Assembly (NCBI GenBank): GCA_964619885.1
Contig: CAZUGA010000035.1
Location: forward strand, 1 to 51,836
Length of the DNA stretch: 51,836 nucleotides
Direction: 5' to 3'
Source of the DNA: CAZUGA01 sp964619885
Lineage (GTDB): Bacteria; Pseudomonadota; Gammaproteobacteria; Methylococcales; UBA1147
Translations under genes and position numbers: made by a program
Notes under the pieces: model-generated
What the model was told of the DNA's origin: nothing
Database searches by the model: none
The model's input: the letters and a program-made list of their open reading frames with translations, nothing else
Part shown: piece by piece, positions 8,222-17,469 of the stretch
How the letters are laid out: every line of letters begins with the position of its first letter
How positions within the stretch are numbered: the first letter of the stretch is position 1

Positions 8222-8280
8222 AATATAGATAAAACAAAAAAGGAAGTCAATATTGACTTCCTTTTTTAGAAATGTATTCT
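8222..8280. promoter_or_regulatory. Divergent promoter built around a perfect 32-bp palindrome
   Basis: Positions 8236-8267 are a perfect palindrome: A6, GGAAGTCAA, TA, TTGACTTCC, T6. Each arm supplies a TTGACT -35 box. Rightward: TTGACT 8253-8258, 16-bp spacer, TATTCT 8275-8280. Leftward: TTGACT 8245-8250, 17-bp spacer, TATATT 8222-8227. Modification and restriction operons would thus share one control site. The hairpin with A/T tails could also act as a bidirectional terminator. Confidence 0.65.
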
Positions 8281-8300
8281 CCTGTATAGAAAGGATTAGA

Positions 8301-10478
8301 GTGACATTTAATAACCTCAAACTTAAGTCAACATATAATTCAGAAGAAGATTCAATTCTAAATGACTTTTACATTCCTGTTTTAGAGAAGTCTGTTAGTT
8401 ATGACAGAGCAGTAGGATTCTTTTCTGCTTCAATGCTGACTTATGCCGCCCAAGGGCTTTCTAAGTTTGCTTCTAATCAAGGAAAAATGCGTTTAATCAT
8501 TGGCCATCAAGTGAATGAAGATGAATTTGAAGCGATTAAAAATGGAGAAAACCTTAAAGAAACGTATGAAAAGCTAAATCTTGATTTTGAAAATATTATT
8601 AATGAGGTTTCAAGTGATATTTTCACTTGTCGTTTAGAATTATTAAGCTGGTTAGTGGCAACTAATCGTCTAAAGATTAAGTTCGCTATTCGTCGTAAGG
8701 GAATGTATCACGAGAAAATTGGAATTCTTACGGATGAAGAAGGGAATAAAATTGTTTTTCAGGGATCTGCTAATGAGAGCAAAATGGCTTTATTGCCAGA
8801 TTTTAATTTTGAATCAATTTCTGTTTACCCAAGCTGGAAAGAAGAAGTTTATAAAGATTATGGTTTAAGTTATGAAGCCCGTTTTGAACGCTTATGGCAT
8901 AATAAATCTCAACAGACCGTTGTTGTTGAGATTCCATCTGATATTTATACAAAGCTTGTCAGCATCTACAAATCAGTCACCCCTCCTTCCGCAACGATAG
9001 AACTGGAGCTGTTCGATGAGCTTTTAGGTGATAATAAAAGAGGTTCACTTTTTCCTCAGTTACCTAAAATACTGGGATCATCAGCGTATCAATTAATAGA
9101 TCACCAGAAAGATGCTTTGGATAGTTGGAAGGCAAATGATTTTAATGGTGTTTTTGCTCTTGCAACGGGAGCAGGTAAAACGATTACCGCTTTACATGCT
9201 TCTACACAGTTAGCTAATCACAAAAAACATTTAACACTAGTTGTTGCTGTTCCTTATCAAAACTTAGCTGATCAATGGTGTGAAGTGATGGAGTTGTTTT
9301 CTATAACGGCTATTCGTTGTTATATGTCAAAATCCAATTGGCAACTTGAGTTAAGTACGGCAATTTCAGATTTTAATTTAAACCAAACAAAACCATTTTT
9401 AGCGATAGTCGTTGTTAATAGAACATTATCTGGCGAAGCATTCCAAAAAGAAATCCAGAAAATAAATCCTGAAAATTTACTTTTTGTTGGGGATGAGTGT
9501 CATCACCATTCAAGTAAAAATATTCTTAAGAAGTTACCTGATGCACGGTTCAGAATTGGTCTATCAGCAACGCCTTGGTCAAGCAAAGAAGAAGAGAAAG
9601 AGGCGGCTCTTACTTCTTACTATGGAGGGATTGTAGCTAAATATTCTATTGCTAATGCCCTTGATGATAATGTCTTAACCCCCTATCAATATTTTATTCA
9701 TTCTTTTTATCTTACTGATGAAGAAACCGAAGAGTATCAGCAACTATCAAGTGAAATAGGTAAGATGGTTGCCATTCGTGAACAAGGGGGAAGTATAAAC
9801 GATAAAATACTGACGGCTTTATTTATGAAAAGAGCACGTTTGATAGGATCAGCCGATAATAAGTTTGAAAAATTAAGTGAAATACTCAAAAAATCTAAAC
9901 CTGAAAAACATACTTTGTTTTATTGTGGAGATGGTTCGGTTGTTGAAGAAAGTACAGGTAAGGAGTTAGACGATTTAGCAGTAAGAGATATAAAGCGAGT
10001 AGCATCAATTTTACATGAACAGGGTTGGAAATCTTCTAAGTTTACGGCAGATGAATCATTAAAAGAAAGACGTAATATTATTGATAATTTTAAATTGGGC
10101 TTTATTGATGCCATTGTATCAATCCGAGTATTAGATGAAGGAATTGATATTCCTGTATGTAAACAAGCCTTTTTATTGGCGAGCTCGCGTAATGAAAGGC
10201 AGTTTATTCAAAGAAGAGGTAGAATTCTTAGGAAGTCAGTAGGTAAAGACTTTTCAGTTATTCATGATTTTATTGTATTACCCAGTGAAAGTGTTTATTT
10301 GGATGATTCACTTAAAAGTTTAGTGAATAGTGAATTAGACAGGGTTTATGAATTTTCCCATGTTGCTATGAATAAAAAAGAACTTTATGGAAATGCCATT
10401 GATATAGCTGATACATTCGGTATAGATTGGTTAGAGAAAGTTTATAAGGATGATAAGGGGAATTTAAGTGAGTGTTGA
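8301..10478 (+). CDS. Dnd-associated PLD nuclease-DEAD helicase (restriction component)
   Basis: 725 aa from the GTG at 8301, preceded by AAAGGA. The longer frame begins at a TTG inside the -35 box and is unlikely. The N-terminal third is a phospholipase-D-like nuclease domain with HEKIGIL and GSANES (one HKD-type motif). A superfamily-2 helicase follows, with Walker A TGAGKT, DECH box, LSATPW, and motif VI QFIQRRGRILRK. It matches the family annotated as phosphorothioation-system restriction enzyme, which acts on invading DNA lacking sulfur modification. It is first gene of a four-gene operon divergent from dndBCDE, and overlaps the next gene by 11 bases. Confidence 0.85.
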   Translation: MTFNNLKLKSTYNSEEDSILNDFYIPVLEKSVSYDRAVGFFSASMLTYAAQGLSKFASNQGKMRLIIGHQVNEDEFEAIKNGENLKETYEKLNLDFENIINEVSSDIFTCRLELLSWLVATNRLKIKFAIRRKGMYHEKIGILTDEEGNKIVFQGSANESKMALLPDFNFESISVYPSWKEEVYKDYGLSYEARFERLWHNKSQQTVVVEIPSDIYTKLVSIYKSVTPPSATIELELFDELLGDNKRGSLFPQLPKILGSSAYQLIDHQKDALDSWKANDFNGVFALATGAGKTITALHASTQLANHKKHLTLVVAVPYQNLADQWCEVMELFSITAIRCYMSKSNWQLELSTAISDFNLNQTKPFLAIVVVNRTLSGEAFQKEIQKINPENLLFVGDECHHHSSKNILKKLPDARFRIGLSATPWSSKEEEKEAALTSYYGGIVAKYSIANALDDNVLTPYQYFIHSFYLTDEETEEYQQLSSEIGKMVAIREQGGSINDKILTALFMKRARLIGSADNKFEKLSEILKKSKPEKHTLFYCGDGSVVEESTGKELDDLAVRDIKRVASILHEQGWKSSKFTADESLKERRNIIDNFKLGFIDAIVSIRVLDEGIDIPVCKQAFLLASSRNERQFIQRRGRILRKSVGKDFSVIHDFIVLPSESVYLDDSLKSLVNSELDRVYEFSHVAMNKKELYGNAIDIADTFGIDWLEKVYKDDKGNLSEC

Positions 10479-10680
10479 AGATATATTGAATGAGTTAAAA
10501 GACATTCAGGAGCACCCTGAAGTACTTTTGGAAATTGACTCAGAAATGGAAATTGTTTTAAAAGAAATTATTAAGATAGAGCGGCGACATTTATATGGGT
10601 TAGATAGTACTAGTGCGACTAAAAGACGGAATGCAATACAAGAACTTTTGATAGAAAAGCTAAAAAACAGAGGAGGTTGA
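10468..10680 (+). CDS. Small Dnd-associated protein, unknown
   Basis: 70 aa from a GTG start with AAGGGG seven bases upstream, overlapping the helicase gene. It is entirely helical and charged. The C-terminal part carries RRHLYGLDSTSATKRRNAIQ, a pattern I associate with small partners of SMC-like ATPases in defence loci, although no family can be named firmly. It sits one base before the DndD-like ATPase gene, so it is probably a complex partner of that ATPase. Codon use matches the AT-rich neighbours. Confidence 0.7.
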   Translation: MSVEDILNELKDIQEHPEVLLEIDSEMEIVLKEIIKIERRHLYGLDSTSATKRRNAIQELLIEKLKNRGG

Positions 10681-10681
10681 T

Positions 10682-12706
10682 ATGCTTTTACAAAAACTAA
10701 AATTAGTTAATTTTAGACAGTTTTATTCTGATACCACCGTTATTGAATTCTCTACTGATACAGATAAAAATATCACCTTGATTCATGGAGAAAATGGAGT
10801 CGGTAAGACGACGCTTTTAAATGCCGTTTTATGGTGTCTTTATGAAAAGTTGACACATGATTTTGAGCGGCCAGAAGAATTAATATGCTTGCAATCTTTG
10901 AAAGAAGGTAATAAAAACTGTCGTGTTGAATTGAATTTTGAGTATGAAGATAAGCATTATTTAGCACAACGGTCTTTGCAAAATACTCATCAAACTCATT
11001 TTAAATTATTTGAAGTGACTGATAGTAACTATTCAGAAGTTCCAAATCCTAAAGCCTTTATAAATAGTATTCTTCCTGATGATATGGCCGAGTATTTTTT
11101 CTTTCACGGGGAGGGAATTACAAACATTAATGCAAAAAAATCAGGTGAAAAGTTTAGACGCGCAATTCGGGATATTTTAGGATTTAGACTAGCAGAAACG
11201 GCTATTGATGACTTGAAGGAGATAAATAAAAAATGGACGAAAGAATTGGCTAGTCTTCAAAATTTAAGTCAAGAACAAAGCCTGTTGATTAAGAAAAAGA
11301 AAAATACCGAGGAAAAAATTGCAGACTTAAAATCTAAACAAACTCATTTGGCCGATGAGAAAGAAATTATTCAAACACATTTAGATCAAATTTTAGATAA
11401 ATTGCGCACTTGCTCTCACACAAATGCAAAAGCCCTACAACGGGAGATTGATACATTAATAAATAGAGGTAATAAGGTGGATAGCAATATTAATCAAGCC
11501 AAAGTTGAAAAACAAGGGTTGATTAAAAAATATGGTTGGATTATTTTTGGACAAAAATTAGCCAATGAAGGATTAGACTTTATCGATGAGCAAAGCCTAA
11601 AAGCTAAGATTCCTGCACCTTATGATGAAACTTTAGTGAAAGATCTCATTGACCAAGAGCTTTGTATTTGTGGCCGGGAATTAAAACTAGGAACGGATGA
11701 ATATTTGAAAGTAACTAGTTTAATTGAAACGGCTGATAATGCAATTATTAGAAATAAGTTATTAAAATCACGCTCTGCTGGAACAAATATTAAAGGACGT
11801 TTTTCTGATTTTTTATCTGATTTAGAGAGAATAGAAAAAAATTTATCTAAACTTGATGACGATAAAAGAGATATTAGTCATGAGTTAGATGAAAAAGAAA
11901 AAGAGTTAAATAATATTGATACTGATGAGGTGGAAGATCTTAATGAATTAAAACGTAATTGTATGTCTGAACTTTCAGCTGTAGATCAAAAGATTGGCTC
12001 AAATAAAAGAAATATTACGAATTTAGACAGTGAATTACAGGAAATAGACTCAAAACTAAAAAGGTTTGGAGCCGAAGATGTGCGTATTAGTCGATTAACA
12101 GAACATCAATCTTATGCGCAGGAGTTAATCAAACTATGTGGTATTAAATTAGATCAACATGAAAAAGATTCCAAATTAACTATAGCAAAAAAAGTTAATG
12201 AAACTCTACAAGAATTCTCAAGAAAGGACTTTAAAGTAAAAGTTGGCGATGATTTTAGTTTTTTTCTTGTGCGAGAGGATGGGCATCGTGTGGCAAAAAG
12301 TAAAGGTGAAAATTTACTGTTAAACTTGTCTTTCGTGTCAGCATTAATTGAATTTGCTCAAATGCGAAGCCGGGCAAGTGGTGATTTTCTTGTTTCAGGT
12401 ACTACAGCCCCTTTTGTGATTGATGCGCCTTTTGGGGAATTAGATAATACATATAAGAAGGCAACAGCTGAATTTTTACCTAAAAGAAGTCGACAACTAA
12501 TTTTCCTTTTATCTTCTTCGCATTGGTTAGGGATCGTGGACGATACGATTAAGAATAAAATTGGTTCTGAATATGTCTTAGTATCGTCTAAAACTAGCAT
12601 GCAAAATGGAAAACCTGATGATAAATTAAGAGTTGATGGAAAGGAATATATCCAGTCTTTATATAATAAAGAGAAAGATGCAACATTTATTGAAAAGGTA
12701 AAGTGA
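10682..12706 (+). CDS. DndD-like SMC ATPase of the restriction operon
   Basis: 674 aa. Walker A is GENGVGKTT (residues 36-44), followed by long coiled coils. A CxC pair in LCICGREL near residue 330 suggests a zinc-hook-like turn. A degenerate signature is SKGENLLLNLS and Walker B is APFVIDAPFGELDN. It is a RecF/Rad50-like ATPase related to DndD but distinct from the dndD at 3587-5587. In PT-dependent defence loci a second ATPase works with the restriction side. A strong AGGAGG precedes the ATG. It ends as TGATG with the next gene. Confidence 0.85.
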   Translation: MLLQKLKLVNFRQFYSDTTVIEFSTDTDKNITLIHGENGVGKTTLLNAVLWCLYEKLTHDFERPEELICLQSLKEGNKNCRVELNFEYEDKHYLAQRSLQNTHQTHFKLFEVTDSNYSEVPNPKAFINSILPDDMAEYFFFHGEGITNINAKKSGEKFRRAIRDILGFRLAETAIDDLKEINKKWTKELASLQNLSQEQSLLIKKKKNTEEKIADLKSKQTHLADEKEIIQTHLDQILDKLRTCSHTNAKALQREIDTLINRGNKVDSNINQAKVEKQGLIKKYGWIIFGQKLANEGLDFIDEQSLKAKIPAPYDETLVKDLIDQELCICGRELKLGTDEYLKVTSLIETADNAIIRNKLLKSRSAGTNIKGRFSDFLSDLERIEKNLSKLDDDKRDISHELDEKEKELNNIDTDEVEDLNELKRNCMSELSAVDQKIGSNKRNITNLDSELQEIDSKLKRFGAEDVRISRLTEHQSYAQELIKLCGIKLDQHEKDSKLTIAKKVNETLQEFSRKDFKVKVGDDFSFFLVREDGHRVAKSKGENLLLNLSFVSALIEFAQMRSRASGDFLVSGTTAPFVIDAPFGELDNTYKKATAEFLPKRSRQLIFLLSSSHWLGIVDDTIKNKIGSEYVLVSSKTSMQNGKPDDKLRVDGKEYIQSLYNKEKDATFIEKVK

Positions 12707-13170
12707 TGGCTCAAATTTGGCGAGATAAAAAATATACAGTACTTGCAGAGCGCTTGGTTGATAAAGGAACGGGGTTTTGTGGACAGAAAATTTTTCCTAG
12801 TTATAGAGAGTTAATGGTATTTGCAGCCATGGTCGGTTTTCATAATGGTAAAAATAATCCTGTACATGATAGAGCATTTGAAATTCCTCAACGCGTGTTT
12901 GAGACTAATGAGGCAGATGCTTATGTGTATCTATGTGCCTTACAAGATCAAAAAAATGGTGATATTTTTAGGGAAAAGAATGAAAATGAATGCTGGAAAA
13001 TTTTTGAATCTTATGCAAATTCAGGTCTTGAAATCATAGATAACTGGCTACTAGATTCACCTGGTGATACGGATGGTGTCGATACTATTTTAAATGAAAT
13101 GAAAACTATTGCCGCTGAGTTAAGTGAAAAGGAAGAGAATAAAGTAGACTTAGAAACTCTTGAATTTTAG
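12706..13170 (+). CDS. Dnd system-associated protein (dnd_assoc_4-like)
   Basis: 154 aa from the ATG at 12706, overlapping the ATPase stop as TGATG. The N-terminal segment (DKKYTVLAERL, then FPSYRELMVFAAMVGF) matches my recollection of the Dnd-associated protein 4 family. Its C-terminus is acidic and helical. Function is unknown. It is the last of the four rightward genes and meets the methyltransferase gene tail to tail five bases later. The set of helicase-nuclease, small protein, ATPase and this protein recalls the four-gene PbeABCD arrangement, but this equivalence is not verified. Confidence 0.7.
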   Translation: MAQIWRDKKYTVLAERLVDKGTGFCGQKIFPSYRELMVFAAMVGFHNGKNNPVHDRAFEIPQRVFETNEADAYVYLCALQDQKNGDIFREKNENECWKIFESYANSGLEIIDNWLLDSPGDTDGVDTILNEMKTIAAELSEKEENKVDLETLEF

Positions 13171-13175
13171 TCATT

Positions 13176-15197
13176 TTAGTTTTTTTTGTAAAACCGAAAA
13201 CCTTTTATTTCTAGATGGTTCTTATCAAGCAGGTTATGTAATGCTTTCAAATTAATACCATATTGCATTTTGGGTGGCAGTAACATTGTAATTTTTTTAT
13301 CGAAACTGCATTGCTTTCTGTAATTAGGAAAGATTTCGGTTATATAAAGCGATTTAAAATACAGCGGTTGTGGGCTATATTCATCAACATAATCAAAAAA
13401 ATCGACCGCTTGCTGGCCTAATTTTACTTTTATCCGTTCCTTTAACAAGGGTAATGGGGAGTCATTAAAGTTATCGTAGCCCATGAATGACGCTTTTCCA
13501 GAATGGAAATGAATTTTCACCAACTGTATATCGTCAAGTTCACCACAGAGCTGGTTTGCACAGCCGACATAAATTCGCAGTAGAGGGGGCAATAAGTCTA
13601 TAAAGTCTTTATGAAAGGTTAAGGAATGATTTTCAGTTAAAACGCTGACTGGCAACTTTTGATGTGCGGTTATGCAGGCTTCAGTGACCAGTTCAATATT
13701 AGAAACGGAAAACAGTAATTCTCTGGCAGTTTCGATAACATTATTATAATTCCCAAAAAAGGCTTTAACATCACGTTGAAGTTGGTTAGGAAGATGGGTA
13801 TATGGCTTCCTTTTTTCAAACAGGGAAAGAGCAAAGTACACCAGTAAATCTTCTTCTCGATAGCGTTGGGCTAACTCAAATTCGTTGTCCTCAAATAGCA
13901 CATTTAAGCGGGTGAATGCTTTGCTATGCGAGCCTATTTTTGATCTTATTTTTTCGGATTCTTGAAATTCATCGTTTGCTGGTATACGCCCTAAAATTAA
14001 ACAAGTCTGCCAGAATTCTTTGAATAATTGTTCATTGTCGGCGTAAAGCAATTCAAATTTTTCCTGGTTGTTGATAGGACGCGTGGTAATTTGTTTCCAG
14101 TTGTGATGACGTTTTTGCCGATTAGATAGAAACGACTGTTCTTCTAGTTTGTCTTTAAAAACAAAGAAAATTCCGGGACCTATAGCAATAGCATTTTCAT
14201 CCAAGGTGTTTTCAATAAAGCTTTGAAGCTCAGGCTGAGAGAAATATTTTTGAAAGGTGTTCAGCGAGGTAATGACGCCATCTTTATAAGGTTTGAATTT
14301 ATGGATATGTGAATCACCGGCTATCATTGCAGAAACTACGAACAGTTTTCCTGTTAACTCATAAGCTAATTGGATGGCTTCAATCCTTTCTTCCCGGTCT
14401 TCTATAACGTTGATAACAAAACCCAGGTTAACCAAGTCGCAAGGAAATCTTTCAACTTCAGGTCTGAATGATGGATCCCATCCTGCAGCATCAATGCCAT
14501 GAGCTTCGAGCTCTCGTAAATCATCCCCCAATCCACAACCATAATCAAAAATGGTGTAATCACCATTAAGATAGCCATGTTTTGCGAGTGCCTTCATAGG
14601 TGCAGATAGTTCTTGCCGTTGTATGGCTGTTTTATGACGGTCAATTGTTTCTTGCGGTTCATCACCCGAATTCTGAAGTGAGCTTATACGAAAAAGGCGA
14701 TTATCAACGAGAGCGTATCCGTGACGTTTAATTATCCTTTCCCAGGAGTTTTTAAAACCTATAATTCGACTGTTTTCATACAATCCTGCGGCTTCACCTT
14801 CATGTGTGATGGCACAGAATTCATCGTAAAATTCGTTGTCAGGATGGATTAATAGTTCTTTTCTATGCAGGATGGGGACATTCTCGGTTTCAGAATAGGT
14901 TGCGTCTTTTCTGGTCTTGTTTTCGAGGTCGACCGTAATGCTAGATTCCAATGATGGATAGGCGTCTTGATAAAATTTAGGGTAATTAAGATAAGAAATA
15001 CGAAATTGAATTTTATGCAACTTAACAATATTCCATTTTGATTGTGAAATATCTAAAGCTTTAGCGATTAAGTAAATAAAATCAGATAATTTATTGTCAA
15101 TGGTTTCCAGGGTTGATTGATGTAGATAAGTTGCATTACCGACATGCTTTCCCAAAGTTAGAGCCTTTATAAGTTGGTAAAAGTAGCTTGCATCCAT
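13176..15197 (-). CDS. DNA phosphorothioation-associated putative methyltransferase
   Basis: 673 aa. A class-I SAM-dependent methyltransferase core is visible: DYGCGLGDDL (motif I, residues 218-227), then WDPSFRP and NLGFVINVIED. The flanking regions (about 1-200 and 320-673) have no motif I can name. The length and core match the large protein repeatedly linked to dnd loci. Whether it methylates DNA is not established. It is convergent with the restriction operon and lies 3 bases downstream of an M15-like protein, so those two form their own leftward unit. Confidence 0.8.
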   Translation of the reverse strand: MDASYFYQLIKALTLGKHVGNATYLHQSTLETIDNKLSDFIYLIAKALDISQSKWNIVKLHKIQFRISYLNYPKFYQDAYPSLESSITVDLENKTRKDATYSETENVPILHRKELLIHPDNEFYDEFCAITHEGEAAGLYENSRIIGFKNSWERIIKRHGYALVDNRLFRISSLQNSGDEPQETIDRHKTAIQRQELSAPMKALAKHGYLNGDYTIFDYGCGLGDDLRELEAHGIDAAGWDPSFRPEVERFPCDLVNLGFVINVIEDREERIEAIQLAYELTGKLFVVSAMIAGDSHIHKFKPYKDGVITSLNTFQKYFSQPELQSFIENTLDENAIAIGPGIFFVFKDKLEEQSFLSNRQKRHHNWKQITTRPINNQEKFELLYADNEQLFKEFWQTCLILGRIPANDEFQESEKIRSKIGSHSKAFTRLNVLFEDNEFELAQRYREEDLLVYFALSLFEKRKPYTHLPNQLQRDVKAFFGNYNNVIETARELLFSVSNIELVTEACITAHQKLPVSVLTENHSLTFHKDFIDLLPPLLRIYVGCANQLCGELDDIQLVKIHFHSGKASFMGYDNFNDSPLPLLKERIKVKLGQQAVDFFDYVDEYSPQPLYFKSLYITEIFPNYRKQCSFDKKITMLLPPKMQYGINLKALHNLLDKNHLEIKGFRFYKKN

Positions 15198-15200
15198 AAT

Positions 15201-15761
15201 CTATTCTTGCCGAAGAAAGAATTTTTCTTTTTTGAGGTTTCGGGGCATGCGCCTGCCGTTTGGCAAAGTTTCTAAAATGGTAATAGCTGAATTCATTTCA
15301 GGCCCAATACTTATGTGAATAGGTCTTGATTTTCCATAATAATAAAACCTATCGAATGAAAGATTTTCTATTACCCATTTAGCAACTGCTAGTGAATCAG
15401 TGTTAACAGCATAAAAGTCACAAGCAAATCCCGCTCGTTTACAAATATAAGTATTTCTAGAATTTCTTTCGTATCCTGAGTGTTGGTCAATTTGAGGAGA
15501 AATTCCTGGATTATGTTTTTTTTTGATTTGGAGTAATAGTTCGTTAGAGCAGAAACCATAGGTTAATTTTATCTGTCCGAATTGATCTACTACTGGATCT
15601 AGTATAGTTACTGCCAGTTGTTCAATAGAATGAAAAGTTCTATAGTCCAGTGGATAATTTTTTATCCCGGTTTGGTGTTGTGTTTCTCCACATTCAATGA
15701 AATCTTTATATTTAAAATACTTGCTGCATTGCTGTTCATACATATTGATTATCATATACAC
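15201..15761 (-). CDS. M15 peptidase/Hedgehog-like protein with altered zinc site
   Basis: 186 aa; the start may instead be the ATG at 15743, as no clear ribosome site decides. The order of motifs follows peptidase M15_3: YKDFIECG, VAVTILDP-like helix, LTYGFCSNELL, GFACDFYAV, WVIENLSFDRFYYY and PIHISIGP. In active enzymes the zinc site is HxxGxAxD plus a late His. Here the Asp and the late His are present, but the first His position is Lys in KRAGFACD. It may therefore bind rather than cut a substrate. Its place in front of the PT-associated methyltransferase suggests a Dnd role. Confidence 0.55.
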   Translation of the reverse strand: MYMIINMYEQQCSKYFKYKDFIECGETQHQTGIKNYPLDYRTFHSIEQLAVTILDPVVDQFGQIKLTYGFCSNELLLQIKKKHNPGISPQIDQHSGYERNSRNTYICKRAGFACDFYAVNTDSLAVAKWVIENLSFDRFYYYGKSRPIHISIGPEMNSAITILETLPNGRRMPRNLKKEKFFLRQE

Positions 15762-15825
15762 TTACCAAAGTGTTCACTTGTTAATCTCTGTAGAACTTGT
15801 TTTATATTTCCGAATTTTTGAGGGT

Positions 15826-15857
15826 AATAACCTACAAAGGGTCGTTTGTAGGTTATT
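15826..15857. terminator. Strong stem-loop after membrane-protein gene
   Basis: A perfect 13-bp stem (AATAACCTACAAA at 15826-15838 with its complement at 15845-15857) and 6-base loop, directly after the stop codon at 15859 on the minus strand. There is no U-tract, so it could be a transcript-end stabiliser rather than an intrinsic terminator. Confidence 0.5.
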
Positions 15858-15858
15858 G

Positions 15859-16581
15859 CTAGATTCGGTCGCACACGGCTAAAAGTTGTGATGCATAACT
15901 ATCAGCCGCATCTTTCACCCATGATTCTGAAACTATAAATATCCACCAAACTAGCATTAGTAATGAGAATAGAGCGGAACTTAATTCTAAGCTTTTTCCT
16001 TCCAAGAGAATCGAAAATTCAGAGTTGTATAATTTGCAAAGGACAAGAATCAAAGATACCAACGATAATATTATTCCAAAATATTTGATGCCCAAACAGT
16101 TCCTACGGAACCCATACGATATATTTTCCTTAAATAATAGATTGTATATTTTGGTGTCTCTTGTTTGCGCAATAAGCCATTTTCCTGCTGATTTGTATTT
16201 AATGTCTGCGGAAGTATGGTCAGAATTTTCGTCTTGTTCTGTTGGTGCTTTCCAGTCTGGAACATTTTTTTCGAGGACGTTTTTATAACGCTCTTTTGTA
16301 TATTTATCTATTGTTTGGTCTGAGTGCCGAAGGAAAATCGTGCTCGGAAATCCTCCCCACTTATCAAGGAGCATTCTTTCAATTTTACGACCACGATGTC
16401 TGGATAAATGTGCTAAAAGAGTTATAAGACCACAGGCGACTAGGAGGCCAAATAAGCTTGCTATAGTCTGATATAACGCAGGAATTACTATAAAGACACT
16501 GATTATAACGGGCAGTAGTGCTAGTAAAGATGGCTTAACACGAGCATTAAGACCGTATTCATCAAATAAACTATTCAGCAT
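15859..16581 (-). CDS. Uncharacterised four-helix membrane protein
   Basis: 240 aa. Two hydrophobic helices lie near residues 17-60 (LLALLPVIISVFIV and ASLFGLLVACGLITLL). A soluble middle of about 100 residues is followed by two more helices near 167-217 (FGIILSLVSLILVL and SALFSLLMLVWWIFIV). No catalytic motif is seen and I do not recognise the family. AAAGGA precedes the ATG. It lies 28 bases after the ComEC-like metallo-hydrolase and is presumably co-transcribed with it. A membrane effector or partner of the hydrolase is the simplest guess, unproven. Confidence 0.7.
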   Translation of the reverse strand: MLNSLFDEYGLNARVKPSLLALLPVIISVFIVIPALYQTIASLFGLLVACGLITLLAHLSRHRGRKIERMLLDKWGGFPSTIFLRHSDQTIDKYTKERYKNVLEKNVPDWKAPTEQDENSDHTSADIKYKSAGKWLIAQTRDTKIYNLLFKENISYGFRRNCLGIKYFGIILSLVSLILVLCKLYNSEFSILLEGKSLELSSALFSLLMLVWWIFIVSESWVKDAADSYASQLLAVCDRI

Positions 16582-16609
16582 ATAGAAGTTAATCCTTTCA
16601 TTTTGTAGT

Positions 16610-17455
16610 TTATTGGTGAGTGTTCAGGCTCCATCCACCACTACCTTTTAATGTAAGCTTCATTGTTCCTTTTGTATCTGTACGATAGACCTTATTGCCG
16701 TTGTTTGATCCTTTTGAATATTCTCGGTAATATTTTAATGCTTGTTCATTGGGGTGGCCGTGACCGTTATCTCCAACAGATACTATGGTCATATCTGGGC
16801 TAATGGATTCAAGATGAGAGGTGTAATAATATTTTTCATCCGGGTCATCGAAAAATGAAATAGACCCGTGATGAGCTGCCATAAGAATAGACGATGAAAC
16901 ATCCCTATTGCTGTAATCGACCATAATTCCCTTAGACCAAGTTTGCGCGTCACTATCTCCCGGTAGCATTGAGCTAGACAGAGCGTATGTATCGTCAGAG
17001 CTTCTATGTTCCACTTTTATAACAATTCCTTGGGCGTTGGCATTATCAGGCAACCTATCGTCCTGAGCACTCAAATAACGAAAACGTGTTCTGCCATAAT
17101 CTGCGTATGTGAGTTTTTTTATTATTTTGCTTCCAACAGTACGGCGTAAATCCATATATGCACGGTATTCAGGTGTATCCGTTGTTGTTCCAGGATAATC
17201 GCTATCCCAAATTTTTTGAATTGGAAATCTGGCGTGTAGTTTTTTTATGCCTCGCATATGATCAGCATCCCTATGAGAACAGATGAATGCGTGGAGCTTT
17301 TTCCCTTCACCGATTTGATTGCCAACATAATCAAGAACCCGATCTTGATTATCCTCAGTAATATTACAATCAAAAACGAAATTCTTGCTGTCATTGGCTT
17401 CGATTAGAACCATATTGCCTTGGCCGACATCTATGAAATGTATTATTGTTGGCAT
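16610..17455 (-). CDS. ComEC-like metallo-beta-lactamase-fold hydrolase
   Basis: 281 aa with no signal peptide, so likely cytoplasmic. The metal site is complete for the ComEC/Rec2 subgroup. FIDVGQGN is at the N-terminus, SHRDADHMRG is the HxDxDH motif, MLPGDSD supplies the bridging Asp, AAHHGS a late His, and VGDNGHGHPN the final segment. ComEC proteins join this domain to a DNA channel. Here the domain stands alone and a separate membrane protein follows, so nuclease or phosphodiesterase activity is plausible. A 50-aa gene lies 14 bases upstream. The three genes diverge from the XRE/ImmA pair. Confidence 0.85.
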   Translation of the reverse strand: MPTIIHFIDVGQGNMVLIEANDSKNFVFDCNITEDNQDRVLDYVGNQIGEGKKLHAFICSHRDADHMRGIKKLHARFPIQKIWDSDYPGTTTDTPEYRAYMDLRRTVGSKIIKKLTYADYGRTRFRYLSAQDDRLPDNANAQGIVIKVEHRSSDDTYALSSSMLPGDSDAQTWSKGIMVDYSNRDVSSSILMAAHHGSISFFDDPDEKYYYTSHLESISPDMTIVSVGDNGHGHPNEQALKYYREYSKGSNNGNKVYRTDTKGTMKLTLKGSGGWSLNTHQ

Positions 17456-17469
17456 TATTTAATTCCTTA

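Noticed and set aside
8253..8300. Longer start (TTG at 8253) for the PLD-helicase gene
   Set aside because: The TTG is inside the predicted -35 box of the shared palindrome. GTG at 8301 has AAAGGA at the right distance.
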